Shown: in pieces, positions 1-8,906 of the stretch
Position numbering within the stretch: position 1 is the stretch's first letter
Layout: the number at the start of each line of letters is the position of its first letter
Assembly (NCBI RefSeq): GCF_001457035.1
Contig: NZ_KQ758617.1
Location: 1,971,794 to 2,035,793, forward strand
From: Fictibacillus enclensis
GTDB lineage: Bacteria > Bacillota > Bacilli > Bacillales > Fictibacillaceae
Direction: 5' to 3'
Length of the DNA: 64,000 nucleotides
Translations under genes and position numbers: made by a program
Notes under the pieces: model-generated
Seen by the model: only the letters and a program-made list of their open reading frames with translations
Told to the model about the DNA's origin: nothing
Database searches by the model: none

Positions 1-163
1 TAAACCATTTTATCAGTTCTGGAGTCGCTTCCGGACGATCCCACTCAACAAGGGTATTATCCAGGTCAGTGATAATTCCTTTTACATTCCGTTTCACTAA
101 CATTTCAGGCGTTATATCAAAAATGCTCTGGACATGTTCATCCGGCAAAAATTGTTTTAACAT
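1..163 (-). CDS. yqeG: YqeG-family HAD IIIA-type phosphatase, 5' part only
   Basis: The gene runs off the left edge; only the first 54 codons are present. The visible protein begins MLKQFLPDEHV and contains the HAD motif I DLDNTLVEW at about residues 34-42, with the nucleophile and acid/base aspartates. YqeG proteins are small cytosolic HAD-superfamily phosphatases whose substrate is poorly defined; in bacilli the gene heads a cluster with yqeH and aroE. The ATG at 161-163 has an upstream GAGGTG ribosome binding site. Its divergent arrangement with sda across a DnaA-box region matches the B. subtilis yqeG-sda locus, which supports both calls. Confidence 0.85.
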   Translation of the reverse strand, partial: MLKQFLPDEHVQSIFDITPEMLVKRNVKGIITDLDNTLVEWDRPEATPELIKWF

Positions 164-319
164 GCTGGACACCTCTATACTATTTCATTCAGTTACACTT
201 TTACATTGTACCAGTTATTCGCCATGGAACAACTTTTTTATTGTTTTCAGACAGCTGCCAGCCTCTGAAAAAGAAGGCTTGTACAGAAAAGTTTTCGACA
301 AATTGTTCGCATCCGACAA

Positions 320-418
320 TGTGGATAACTTTATCAACATTTTTCCCTGCGAAATGAGCAGAATTTTCTGTCTTATAAACAACCTACCCACAGGTTATCC
401 ACCAAACATTGTGGATAT
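320..418. promoter_or_regulatory. DnaA-box cluster between yqeG and sda
   Basis: There is a perfect DnaA box (TGTGGATAA, reverse of TTATCCACA) at 320-328. Boxes with one mismatch lie at 395-403 (TTATCCACC) and 410-418 (TGTGGATAT), and a weaker one at 384-392. In B. subtilis the sda promoter region carries such boxes and sda is activated by DnaA, linking replication initiation to the sporulation block. The same arrangement here implies the same control. Confidence 0.7.
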
Positions 419-564
419 TCGAACGATTGTTCTGTTTTCTTTTTCATGGTAAGCTGAATTTAGAAAGTATCAGAACTTATAGTTTATGCCGAACTGAACC
501 ATTTCATAACCCATTCATCGTGAAAAAATGCATCCTAGGGCATTTTAAAAAACAGGAGGTGAAC

Positions 565-744
565 ATGCCACCCGATGGCAGCTCACTTATGGAAAATTTA
601 TCGGACGAACTTTTGATTGAATCTTATTTTAAAGCAAAAGAACTGCGACTGAGCTCTGACTTTATCTCTTTAATCCAACAAGAAATTGAACGAAGATCCC
701 TTGAGAAGAGATTGAACGTTTATTTCCTGAAAGCCCATCACTAG
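565..744 (+). CDS. sda: Sporulation checkpoint inhibitor Sda
   Basis: Encodes 59 residues. Residues 10-42 (from [12 protein letters not shown] to EIERRSLE) match the two-helix hairpin of Sda, which binds the dimerisation domain of sporulation kinase KinA and blocks its autophosphorylation when replication is perturbed. The ATG at 565 is chosen because AGGAGGTG sits just upstream; an internal ATG at 589 lacks a good site but would give the minimal Sda core. The C-terminal tail (from KRLNVYF) differs from B. subtilis Sda. The upstream DnaA boxes fit the known DnaA-dependent control. The terminator hairpin begins inside the last codons. Confidence 0.88.
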   Translation: MPPDGSSLMENLSDELLIESYFKAKELRLSSDFISLIQQEIERRSLEKRLNVYFLKAHH

Positions 745-760
745 ATGAGGCTTTTTTTTA
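731..760 (+). terminator. Intrinsic terminator of sda
   Basis: AAGCC-CATC pairs with GATG-(A)-GGCTT around an ACTA loop, followed by eight T residues. The left arm overlaps the last sda codons and the stop codon. Confidence 0.75.
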
Positions 761-889
761 TGTTGATTATAGAACCCTCCCTTGAAGGAAAAACTAACCG
801 TATTTTCAACTCTCATCATTCATGTTTTTTCAGATTTTTATATTAAATAGGAAGAAACAAAAACATTCAGTATTTTCAACGGTTTTAAG

Positions 890-919
890 TTGATTGTCCC
901 TGTTTTTTCTGCTTACAAT
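890..919 (+). promoter_or_regulatory. Candidate sigma-A promoter for the mrp operon
   Basis: TTGATT at 890-895 and TACAAT at 914-919 are separated by 18 bp, about 60 bp upstream of the first mrp start codon. Assigned by consensus match only. Confidence 0.35.
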
Positions 920-978
920 GAAATGGCATTGGTTAAAAAATCACGTACATAATCATGACTTTAGAAGGAGGAACGGAT

Positions 979-3330
979 TTGTTTTTGTACTACATTGCTT
1001 TGCCTTTTATCGCGGCCCTTTTGCTTTCTCTTTTTTCCCGCCCGCATTCAAAGACGTTCCATCCCGGATGGTTGGTGGCAATTATCCCTTTCGTTCTGTT
1101 TATTTTGTTTTTGACACACAGTAGCGGAATTTCAGAAGGACAGCCTTTAGCTTCATTGACGAACTGGATTCCATCGATGGGTATACAGCTTTCCTTTTAC
1201 CTGGATGGGCTTAGCCTTCTTTTCACGTTGCTCATAACAGGCATTGGCTTTTTGGTTGTTTTGTATTCGATTTTTTATTTGAGCAAAAAAGAAAATTTGA
1301 TTAACTTTTATATTTACTTGCTGCTTTTCATGGGATCCATGCTGGGGCTTGTGATGTCTGATAATCTATTTGTTCTGTATACGTTCTGGGAATTTACCAG
1401 CATATCTTCTTTTTTGCTGATCGGTTTCTGGTCACACCGTGCGCGATCCGTATATGGCGCTCTAAAATCCATGATGATCACAGTGTTTGGCGGGCTTTCC
1501 ATGCTCGGCGGTTTTCTACTATTGTGGATTGCAACTGACACTACCAGCATCAGGGAAATCATCAGCCAAAAAGAAGAGTTAATGGCAAGTCCTCTATTTA
1601 CAGCCATCTTGCTGCTCGTTTTAGTCGGTGCCTTTACCAAGTCGGCTCAGTTTCCTTTCCACACTTGGCTTCCGGATGCCATGGAAGCTCCGACCCCTGT
1701 TAGTGCTTATCTTCACTCCGCCACCATGGTAAAAGCGGGGATCTACCTGGTTGCCAGATTATCATTATTGTTCACCGGCAGTGATCTGTTTTTCCTTTGC
1801 GTATCAGGCTTTGGTCTGGTCACCCTATGTTGGGGTTCGTTCATGGCCGTCCGGCAAACGGATCTCAAAGGCATACTGGCTTTCTCCACCATCAGCCAGC
1901 TTGGAATGATCATGGCCATGCTCGGATTTGGTTCAGAGGCTGCCATTTTTGCGGCGGTTTTTCATATTTTTAATCACGCCACCTTTAAGGGCTGCCTGTT
2001 CATGGTTGCCGGGATTGTGGACCATGAAACAGGGACTAGAGATATTCGGAAACTCGGCGGTTTGATGACCTTTATGCCGATAACCGCAACTCTTGCATTC
2101 TTTGGAACGTTTTCCATGGCAGGGTTCCCTCTACCTATCTTTAATGGGTTTTTAAGTAAAGAAATGTTTTTTGATGCATCGCTGCAAACAGCGGCTCCAT
2201 CCGGTCTTGCCAAACAGGCAGCACCTCTCTTTCCCTATCTCGCTGTTTTGGGCAGCATTTTTACGTTTGTCTATTCCATGCATTTATTCTTTGGAACCTT
2301 CAGAGGGAAAGTCCAATTGGACCGGCTAGAGAAAAAACCGCATGAAGCCCCGTTCGGCATGCTGATTCCGCCGTTCTTGCTCGTTTGTTTCATTGTCGTA
2401 ATCGGCGTTCTTCCCAACCTGATCAATGAACGCCTTTTGGCACCCGCAGCTGGTTCAATAGCCGGAAATCCAATCCATATACATGTGGCGTTTTGGCATG
2501 GCATTAAACTTCCGCTCATTATGTCTCTGATCGTAGTCGCTGCAGGCGCCTTGTTATCTCTTTTCAAGCGTTACTGGGAGAGTATTTACCTGTATCTTCC
2601 CGGAAAACTTTCCGCTGACAAAGCATATCAGGCACTTCTTAACAGTTTGCTGCGGGGAGCAAAAAAGACTACATCTTCTTACATGACAGGTTCATTAAGT
2701 CTATATTTAGCAATCATTGTATTGTTTCTGGTATGCGTGACCGCAGGGATGATGGCTGCCACCGGTGGATTTGCCTTCAGTATGGCGGATCTTTCACCTG
2801 TAAAATGGGCGGAAGCTATTACGGGCTTTGCCATGTTGCTAGCAGCAGTGGCCACCATTTTTATGAAACGCCGCATCGCTGCCGTAATTGTAATCGGCGT
2901 GGTCGGTTATGGATTGGCGCTGTTGTTTGTCCTGTTCCGTGCTCCTGACCTTGCGTTAACTCAGCTCATTATTGAAACAGTAACCGTTGTTCTCTTTTTA
3001 CTCTGTTTTTCCCACCTGCCTGTGATGAAACCAAACTCTAAACCGCTGCGTTCCAAGGTGGCGGATGTCCTGATTTCGTTAGCAGCAGGTACACTCATTA
3101 CATTAGTCGCTATCTCATCACACAGCTCGAAATGGTTTCAGCCCATCTCTGACTACTTTGTCAAAACCTCCTACTCGCTTGGCGGTGGCAAGAACATCGT
3201 GAACGTTATTCTTGTTGATTTCAGGGGGCTGGACACCATGTTTGAGATAACGGTTCTCGGCTTGGCTGCACTAGGGATCTATGGAATGATTAAAATACGA
3301 TTACGAAAAAAAGGAGGAATGGAGCAATAA
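979..3330 (+). CDS. mrpA: Na+/H+ antiporter subunit A (MrpA)
   Basis: Encodes 783 residues from the TTG at 979, which has GGAGG 7 bp upstream; an ATG at 955 lies before that ribosome binding site and is unlikely. This is the large NuoL-like subunit of the multisubunit Mrp cation/proton antiporter in the cytoplasmic membrane, for sodium and alkali tolerance and pH homeostasis. Conserved proton-path residues are visible: Glu138 in YTFWEFTS and Lys221 in AFTKSAQFPFHTWLP. The C-terminal part holds the DUF4040/MbhE-like segment (ALLFVLFRAPDLALTQL, then NVILVDFRGLDT). The length matches unfused MrpA (about 800), so there is no room for a fused MrpB. The stop overlaps the mrpC start by one base. Confidence 0.93.
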   Translation: MFLYYIALPFIAALLLSLFSRPHSKTFHPGWLVAIIPFVLFILFLTHSSGISEGQPLASLTNWIPSMGIQLSFYLDGLSLLFTLLITGIGFLVVLYSIFYLSKKENLINFYIYLLLFMGSMLGLVMSDNLFVLYTFWEFTSISSFLLIGFWSHRARSVYGALKSMMITVFGGLSMLGGFLLLWIATDTTSIREIISQKEELMASPLFTAILLLVLVGAFTKSAQFPFHTWLPDAMEAPTPVSAYLHSATMVKAGIYLVARLSLLFTGSDLFFLCVSGFGLVTLCWGSFMAVRQTDLKGILAFSTISQLGMIMAMLGFGSEAAIFAAVFHIFNHATFKGCLFMVAGIVDHETGTRDIRKLGGLMTFMPITATLAFFGTFSMAGFPLPIFNGFLSKEMFFDASLQTAAPSGLAKQAAPLFPYLAVLGSIFTFVYSMHLFFGTFRGKVQLDRLEKKPHEAPFGMLIPPFLLVCFIVVIGVLPNLINERLLAPAAGSIAGNPIHIHVAFWHGIKLPLIMSLIVVAAGALLSLFKRYWESIYLYLPGKLSADKAYQALLNSLLRGAKKTTSSYMTGSLSLYLAIIVLFLVCVTAGMMAATGGFAFSMADLSPVKWAEAITGFAMLLAAVATIFMKRRIAAVIVIGVVGYGLALLFVLFRAPDLALTQLIIETVTVVLFLLCFSHLPVMKPNSKPLRSKVADVLISLAAGTLITLVAISSHSSKWFQPISDYFVKTSYSLGGGKNIVNVILVDFRGLDTMFEITVLGLAALGIYGMIKIRLRKKGGMEQ

Positions 3331-3668
3331 TGGAAATTTTGATGTGTATCTTGGGAGGCGCCCTTTTTGCAGCAGGGATTTACCTCCTGCTGCAGCGCCA
3401 ATTGCTCCGCATCATCCTGGGGACGGCTTTGGTTTCCCACGGAGCCCATCTATTGATATTAACAATGGGAAAATTAAACCGAGGCGCACCTCCTGTATTA
3501 AATGAAGGAATCCAGCACTATACAGATCCACTTCCTCAAGCGCTCATCCTGACCTCCATTGTTATCAGTTTTGGAGTGACCAGCTTTTTACTTGTTTTGG
3601 CTTATCGTGCTTACCAGAAAAACAACACAGATATGATGGACCAATTGCGAGGTACTGAAGATGAGTAA
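3330..3668 (+). CDS. mrpC: Na+/H+ antiporter subunit C (MrpC)
   Basis: Encodes 112 residues with three membrane helices, homologous to NuoK. The conserved stretches GTALVSHGAHLLILT, DPLPQALILTSIVISFGVTS and the tail DQLRGTEDE identify MrpC rather than MrpB. It starts one base inside the mrpA stop codon (TAATG) and overlaps mrpD by 8 bp, so the genes are translationally coupled. In the usual seven-gene operon mrpB lies between mrpA and mrpC; here it is absent. Confidence 0.93.
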   Translation: MEILMCILGGALFAAGIYLLLQRQLLRIILGTALVSHGAHLLILTMGKLNRGAPPVLNEGIQHYTDPLPQALILTSIVISFGVTSFLLVLAYRAYQKNNTDMMDQLRGTEDE

Positions 3669-5139
3669 TCTGGTCATCCTTCCTATTCTGATTCCTTTGT
3701 TTTTTGGTACAATGTTTATTTTTTTTCATAATAAATTAGCAACTGTCCGGCTATTGTCTTTTTTTGTCCTCTTGATCAATACAGCTACTGCGGTATTCAT
3801 CGTTTACGAGGTTTTTTCGAAAGGCGCATTGATCCTTGAGACCGGCGGGTGGAAAGCCCCCTATGGCATTATTCTTATTGCCGACAAGTTGTCTTCTTTG
3901 CTGATTTTAACCACCAACATCATCGCGTTGGCGGCTTGCTGGTATGCAGGAGCGACACTCGATGAAGAACGTGAAAAACACTATTTCTACACGCTGTTTC
4001 TGATTCTCATTGCGGGGGTCAGCGGTGCCTTTCTGACAGGTGACCTTTTTAACCTGTTCGTCTTTTTTGAAGTGCTGCTGATGGCTTCCTATGGATTAAT
4101 TGTGCTTGGTGCCACAAAAATCCAGTTGAGAGAATCCATTAAATACGTACTGCTTAACCTTTTTTCATCCATGTTGTTTGTTACAACCGTAGCGTTTTTG
4201 TATTCGGTTACAGGAACCGTGAATATGGCCCAGCTGGCCGAGCGTGTAGGCGATGTACAGCAAAAAGGAGTTCTAACGGCCATCGCCATTTTGTTGTTTG
4301 TCGTATTTGGCACGAAAGGAGCCCTTTTCCCGCTTTACTTTTGGCTCCCAAAATCGTACACTGCACCGCCACCTGTCATCTCCGCTCTGTTTGGGGCTTT
4401 GTTGACGAAGGTTGGAATTTACTCCATCTTACGGGTCTTTTCCTTAATCTTCATTTACAAATTGGAAACAACTCATACCTTCTTCGTCATACTGGCAGGT
4501 TTCACTCTGGTTTTCGGTGTGATAGGAGCTTTGTCCACCCATAATGTAAAACTGATTATTGCATACAACATTATTCCTGCCATCGGTTTTATGATACTTG
4601 GAATCGGTACGTTTTCATCAGAATCACTGGCGGGTACTATTTACTACCTGGTTCATGACATGATTATAAAAGCGGCCCTGTTCTTCCTGGCAGGCATTCT
4701 CGTTTATATTGCCGGAACAAGCGATTTGCGGCAGATGGGTGGGTATATACAAAAATATCCGCTGGTCGGCTGGATGTTTTTCCTTTCGGCTCTCGTTCTT
4801 GCCGGAATCCCTCCGTTTAGCGGATTTATCGGTAAACTCTTACTGTTAAAAGGAGCTTTTGCAGAAAAACACTATATGATCGCTGCCATCGGTCTTGGCT
4901 GCAGCCTGTTGATCCTGCTGTCCATCATTCGAATCTTTATCATGGCGTTTTGGGGTGAACAAAAAGAGGTTAAAAGGATAAAACTGAAGCCAGGAATGGT
5001 GATTCCTCCTCTTGCGCTTCTTTGCTTCTCCATTTTTCTAGGCATAGGAGCAGAATGGATCTATCCGCATATACAATCGATTGCCGATGGTCTTGCCAAT
5101 CCGTCGGAATATATAAATGAAGTTTTAAAAGCGAGGTGA
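3661..5139 (+). CDS. mrpD: Na+/H+ antiporter subunit D (MrpD)
   Basis: Encodes 492 residues, the second NuoL/M/N-like subunit, with about 14 membrane helices. Key family features are FNLFVFFEVLLMASYGL with the conserved TM5 Glu at about residue 137, and GTKGALFPLYFWLPKSYTAPPPV containing the TM7 Lys at about residue 219. It is a proton-translocating subunit of the Mrp complex, working with MrpA. It overlaps mrpC and is followed 7 bp later by mrpE, all in one operon. Confidence 0.93.
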   Translation: MSNLVILPILIPLFFGTMFIFFHNKLATVRLLSFFVLLINTATAVFIVYEVFSKGALILETGGWKAPYGIILIADKLSSLLILTTNIIALAACWYAGATLDEEREKHYFYTLFLILIAGVSGAFLTGDLFNLFVFFEVLLMASYGLIVLGATKIQLRESIKYVLLNLFSSMLFVTTVAFLYSVTGTVNMAQLAERVGDVQQKGVLTAIAILLFVVFGTKGALFPLYFWLPKSYTAPPPVISALFGALLTKVGIYSILRVFSLIFIYKLETTHTFFVILAGFTLVFGVIGALSTHNVKLIIAYNIIPAIGFMILGIGTFSSESLAGTIYYLVHDMIIKAALFFLAGILVYIAGTSDLRQMGGYIQKYPLVGWMFFLSALVLAGIPPFSGFIGKLLLLKGAFAEKHYMIAAIGLGCSLLILLSIIRIFIMAFWGEQKEVKRIKLKPGMVIPPLALLCFSIFLGIGAEWIYPHIQSIADGLANPSEYINEVLKAR

Positions 5140-5146
5140 GTGATTA

Positions 5147-5623
5147 ATGGCCGTTCAATTGTTGATCAATATTTTTATTGGGGTTATCTGGATGTTCCTG
5201 TCTGAAAACTATTCGTTTGGCAGTTATGTCAGCGGGTTTATCGTCGGGATTGGCTTGATTTATCTGCTGAACCGCTATATCCCCGACGAATTTTATTTCC
5301 TGAAGGTTTGGGCCATCATTAAACTCATCTTCTTGTTTATAAAAGAATTGATCCTAGCAAATTTTGATGTTCTAAAATGGATTTATAAACCAAAAATGAA
5401 TTTCCGGCCGGGGATTATTGCCCTCCCCATCGATTTGAAGACCAACTGGGAGATCAATTTGCTGGCGAATTTGATTACTCTGACACCCGGCACCCTGTCG
5501 GTGGATATTTCGAGAGATCAGCGCTTCATTTATATCCATGCTATCGATCTGCCCGACACAAATGAAACAATTCATTCCATCAAAGAAACCTTTGAAAAAG
5601 CAATTATCGAGGTGACAAGATGA
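5147..5623 (+). CDS. mrpE: Na+/H+ antiporter subunit E (MrpE)
   Basis: Encodes 158 residues: hydrophobic N-terminal helices followed by a soluble tail with LANLITLTPGTLSVDISRDQRFIY, the signature of MrpE/MnhE. MrpE is required for assembly or stability of the Mrp antiporter and has no NDH-1 counterpart. The start ATG follows GCGAGGTGAG. It overlaps mrpF by the 4-bp ATGA. Confidence 0.92.
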   Translation: MAVQLLINIFIGVIWMFLSENYSFGSYVSGFIVGIGLIYLLNRYIPDEFYFLKVWAIIKLIFLFIKELILANFDVLKWIYKPKMNFRPGIIALPIDLKTNWEINLLANLITLTPGTLSVDISRDQRFIYIHAIDLPDTNETIHSIKETFEKAIIEVTR

Positions 5624-5910
5624 GCAGCTGGTTCGAAAATGTGGTTACTGTCTGTCTTATTGTGAACTGCCTTTCTGTTCTTTTACTGGTCTATCGGGTG
5701 GTTTGGGGGCCTTCTAGTGCAGACAGAGCGGTTGCCATTGATACAATCGGGGTAAATCTTATCGCCATTACCGCTCTCGTTTCCATTCGTCTGAATACCA
5801 TTGACCTGCATGATGTCATATTGCTAATTGGCATCCTCACCTTTATAGCAACCGTGGCCATTGCGAAATTTTTGGATAGGGGTGTGCTCATTGACAGAGA
5901 TCGTAATTAG
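5620..5910 (+). CDS. mrpF: Na+/H+ antiporter subunit F (MrpF)
   Basis: Encodes 96 residues with three membrane helices. The conserved segment RVVWGPSSADRAVAIDTIGVN is the MrpF/PhaF signature. It is a small membrane subunit of the Mrp complex. The ATG overlaps the mrpE stop codon (ATGA), and the 3' end overlaps mrpG by 20 bp. Confidence 0.92.
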   Translation: MSSWFENVVTVCLIVNCLSVLLLVYRVVWGPSSADRAVAIDTIGVNLIAITALVSIRLNTIDLHDVILLIGILTFIATVAIAKFLDRGVLIDRDRN

Positions 5911-6229
5911 TATTTTTCTTATCCTTGGTACCTTTGTTGTGTTTTCGGGAACGCTGGGCGTACTCCGGTTCCCCGATGTGTATTCCAGGCTTCATGCCGC
6001 AACCAAGAGTGCCACATTGGGTGTTTCCGGTATATTGATTGGCTCCTTCCTTTTCTTTCTGTTTGTTCAGGACTTGGTCAGCGGTAAGCTTCTTCTTGGA
6101 ATTGTATTTGTTCTGCTGACAGCGCCTGTAGGGGGTCACATGATTTCCAGGGCCGCCTATCGAAGTGGTGTTCCATTATCCGAAAAAACGATACAGGATG
6201 AGTTGAACAGCGAGAGGGATTACTATTAA
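5891..6229 (+). CDS. mrpG: Na+/H+ antiporter subunit G (MrpG)
   Basis: Encodes 112 residues from a TTG at 5891 preceded by AGGGGTG. The longer frame from 5861 would add ten residues lying inside mrpF and is not needed for homology. The family core GVLRFPDVYSRLHAATKSATLGV is at about residues 25-47. It is a small three-helix membrane subunit of the Mrp complex and the last gene of the operon. No convincing terminator was seen in the 160 bp before pssA, so read-through is possible. Confidence 0.9.
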   Translation: MTEIVISIFLILGTFVVFSGTLGVLRFPDVYSRLHAATKSATLGVSGILIGSFLFFLFVQDLVSGKLLLGIVFVLLTAPVGGHMISRAAYRSGVPLSEKTIQDELNSERDYY

Positions 6230-6390
6230 TGAAACCGGACAGGAAGGTATTGGGAAATATACCCTTTCCAAATTTACAAAATTAACATATAATGATAAGA
6301 ATCTAATATATTTCATTAATAGTGAATGATTGATTACACAAGTATCTTTCCTGTCTTACGGACATAAGGTACGGAGAGTGAAGTGATGTT

Positions 6391-6936
6391 ATGTTCATGA
6401 CGGCAAGAGAACGGGTTGATTCCACAGTAAAAAAAGTAAAAGGCCAAACGGCCAATATTTTAACATTGATCAACCTCTCACTCGGTGCTCTCGCTTTATT
6501 GTTTATCTTTAAAGAAGATTTGAAAACTGGCTTTATTTTAATTTTTTTAGCTGGTCTTTTTGACCGTTTTGATGGTATGGTTGCCCGGAAATTAAACATA
6601 GAATCAGAGTTTGGCAAACAGCTAGATTCCCTTTGTGATTTAATTTCATTTGGCATCGCACCCGCGTTTTTAATGTATCAAGCTTCTCTTTTTGAATTTG
6701 GTGTTCCCGGCATTATTTTTACGATTTTATTTATCGTCTGCGGTGCCATACGACTGGCGCGTTTCAATATCACGGAATTCACCGGATCATTTGTCGGAGT
6801 CCCGATTACGGTGGCAGGCTGTCTGATTGCCATGTGCTACCTTTTGATTCCGTTCATTCCCGGCTATTTCTTTATGTTTATTATGATCGCCTTTTCCTTT
6901 CTGATGATCAGTACGATCTCAATACAAAAAAGATAA
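6391..6936 (+). CDS. pssA: CDP-diacylglycerol--serine O-phosphatidyltransferase
   Basis: Encodes 181 residues and matches class II PssA of bacilli (about 177). The CDP-alcohol phosphotransferase motif D-x2-D-G-x2-A-R-x8-G-x3-D-x3-D is complete at residues 58-83 (Asp58, Asp61, Gly62, Ala65, Arg66, Gly75, Asp79, Asp83). The enzyme joins serine to CDP-diacylglycerol to make phosphatidylserine, the precursor of phosphatidylethanolamine, in the membrane. A second ATG two codons downstream could also be the start. The usual partner psd is not in the window. Confidence 0.88.
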   Translation: MFMTARERVDSTVKKVKGQTANILTLINLSLGALALLFIFKEDLKTGFILIFLAGLFDRFDGMVARKLNIESEFGKQLDSLCDLISFGIAPAFLMYQASLFEFGVPGIIFTILFIVCGAIRLARFNITEFTGSFVGVPITVAGCLIAMCYLLIPFIPGYFFMFIMIAFSFLMISTISIQKR

Positions 6937-6952
6937 AGCCAATAAGGGCAAA

Positions 6953-6983
6953 CAAAAAAACAGCTTTACAGCTGTTTTTTTTG
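6953..6983. terminator. Bidirectional terminator between pssA and pepF
   Basis: AACAGCT-TTAC-AGCTGTT is flanked by A7 on the left and T8 on the right. It fits the end of pssA (+) and of the convergent oligoendopeptidase gene (-). Confidence 0.8.
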
Positions 6984-6996
6984 TTTTCTTATAAGG

Positions 6997-8778
6997 TTAA
7001 TCTTGAGTCAGTTCCAAAAATTCCTTCACGTCTTTGATTGCCACTTCAATCCCTTTTTTCCAGAACTCAGGCTTTGTTACATCTTCATTCAAATGCTTCA
7101 TTGCAAGCTCTTCGACCGTCATGCTCGCAGTGTCTCTGAGCAACGCAATGTACTTTTCTTCAAAGCTCGTTCCTTCCTGTTTGGCAATCGCATAAATGCT
7201 GGCACTGAATAAATAGCCAAACGTGTAGGGAAAGTTGTAAAACGGAACATCTGTAATATAGAAATGAAGCTTTGATGCCCAGAAATACGGGTGGTAGCTT
7301 CCCAATGAATCACAAAATGCTTCTTTTTGTGCTTCGACCATGAACTCTTTCAAGCGTTCAACAGGAACCAGGCCTTGTTTGCGCTCTTCATAGAACCTTG
7401 TTTCGAATAAAAAGCGTGCGTGGATGTTCATAAAGAACGCAACCGAGCGCTGAGCTTTGTCTTCGAGGAGGGCGATTTTTTCCTCCTTGCTTTTTGCGTT
7501 TTTCACGGCGGCATCAGATACCACCATCTCCGCAAACGTAGAAGCCGTTTCAGCCACATTCATCGCGTAATCTGTCGCCAGAAATGGCATGTCGTCCATC
7601 ACGTACGAATGAAAGGCATGGCCAAGTTCATGAGCCAATGTGGAAACATTGCTTGGAGTACCGGAGTACGTCATGAAGATCCGCGTTTCATTTTTCACCG
7701 GAAATCCTGTGCAGAATCCGCCAGGTCGTTTTCCGGAGCGGTCTTCTGCTTCAATCCACTGCTTTTCAAAAGCATGTTTGGAAAACTCCGACATCTTGGG
7801 ACTAAAGGATTGGAATTGTTCTACAATAAAGCTGGCACCTTCGTCATAGCTCATTGTACTGTCAACATTGGTAAGAGGAGCATCCACATCAGCCCAGCTC
7901 AGCTTCTCCACACCCAACAGTGAAGCTTTTCGGTTCAAATACGTCACGAACAGCTCCTTGTTTTCCTCGATCGCCTGCCACATCGCCTTTAATGTCTCCT
8001 CTGACATTCGGTTAATATCGAGAGGCTCTTTCAGGACATTGTCCCATTTACGATGTTTATAAACACTGTTCCGGAATCCAGCAATATGGTTTAAAGCTTC
8101 TGCACAAAAATCTGCCTGCTCATCCCATGCTTCTGTATACTTGGCAAAAACACTTTCTCTTTCCTCTCTGTCCGGACTTGTCATGCGGTTTTCGGCCTGC
8201 CCGACAGAAAGGGTTTCCTTGTTTCCGTCCTTTTCCACTTCTATGCCAATTTTTCCGACGACTGTGTCATACAGAGTGGACCAACTGTGATAACCGTCGA
8301 CTGCCAAATCATTCATCAACGCTTCTTGTTCATAAGAAAGCTTTTGTGAAGCAAGATTTCGTCTTTCAGACAATGGAAAAGCAATGGCAGCAAAATAAGG
8401 TTTTTGAATCACACGATTCCACTCTTCATCCGGAATGTCCGCCATCTTGTTATCCAAAAGAACCAATATTGTAGAATAAACAGCATTTAATGATTCCAAT
8501 TTTCCGCGAAGATTCAGGGCCTGCTTGTCATTGACATCCTGCGCCGTCAAACATCCGACAAAAGATACACATTCATTGATAAGCGCAGCGTTTTGCTGAA
8601 CGCCTTCAACAACCTCCTGAAGGGCTTCCTCCGAAAATTGAAAGCTCTCGACTTTTTGATTAAGATCAGCCAGTTGTTTTTCAATGCGTCCGATAGCGGC
8701 AAGTAGTTCCTCCGAGCGGCTTCCGCCCTTAAATATTGATTCCAGATCCCAGCTTTGACGCAAACCTTGCAATAGCAT
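6997..8778 (-). CDS. pepF: M3-family oligoendopeptidase (PepF type)
   Basis: Encodes 593 residues, the usual length for this clade of cytosolic zinc endopeptidases that cut short peptides. The zinc motif HELGH is at residues 383-387, with the downstream ligand Glu at about 410 in NVAETASTFAEM. The N-terminal 100 residues are helical and charged, as is normal. AAGGGGG lies upstream of the ATG at 8778, and TATAAT on the minus strand at 8818-8823 is a likely -10. It converges on pssA. The peptide substrate cannot be told from sequence. Confidence 0.9.
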   Translation of the reverse strand: MLLQGLRQSWDLESIFKGGSRSEELLAAIGRIEKQLADLNQKVESFQFSEEALQEVVEGVQQNAALINECVSFVGCLTAQDVNDKQALNLRGKLESLNAVYSTILVLLDNKMADIPDEEWNRVIQKPYFAAIAFPLSERRNLASQKLSYEQEALMNDLAVDGYHSWSTLYDTVVGKIGIEVEKDGNKETLSVGQAENRMTSPDREERESVFAKYTEAWDEQADFCAEALNHIAGFRNSVYKHRKWDNVLKEPLDINRMSEETLKAMWQAIEENKELFVTYLNRKASLLGVEKLSWADVDAPLTNVDSTMSYDEGASFIVEQFQSFSPKMSEFSKHAFEKQWIEAEDRSGKRPGGFCTGFPVKNETRIFMTYSGTPSNVSTLAHELGHAFHSYVMDDMPFLATDYAMNVAETASTFAEMVVSDAAVKNAKSKEEKIALLEDKAQRSVAFFMNIHARFLFETRFYEERKQGLVPVERLKEFMVEAQKEAFCDSLGSYHPYFWASKLHFYITDVPFYNFPYTFGYLFSASIYAIAKQEGTSFEEKYIALLRDTASMTVEELAMKHLNEDVTKPEFWKKGIEVAIKDVKEFLELTQD

Positions 8779-8861
8779 CTAAAATCCCCCTTATGTATAA
8801 AATATTCGATCTATTTCCATTATAGTGAAATTTTTATTAAAAATCGACCCTTTAGTTTATT

Positions 8862-8900
8862 TTAAATAAAAACTCTCTTCCTTCATTTAGGAAGAGAGCC
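8862..8900 (-). terminator. Intrinsic terminator (minus strand)
   Basis: CTCTCTTCC pairs with GGAAGAGAG across an 8-nt loop, followed on the minus strand by TTTTTATTT. It ends the transcript carrying the 24-residue ORF at 8907-8981, which supports that ORF as a real transcription unit. Confidence 0.7.
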
Positions 8901-8906
8901 AAGAAG

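Noticed and set aside
955..978. ATG start for mrpA eight codons upstream
   Set aside because: The GGAGG lies between this ATG and the TTG at 979, so translation starts at the TTG.
894..1124. Plus-strand ORF of 76 codons overlapping mrpA
   Set aside because: Out-of-frame shadow of mrpA; no ribosome binding site.
7420..7923. Plus-strand ORF of 167 codons inside pepF
   Set aside because: Antisense to a well-conserved gene and without homology.
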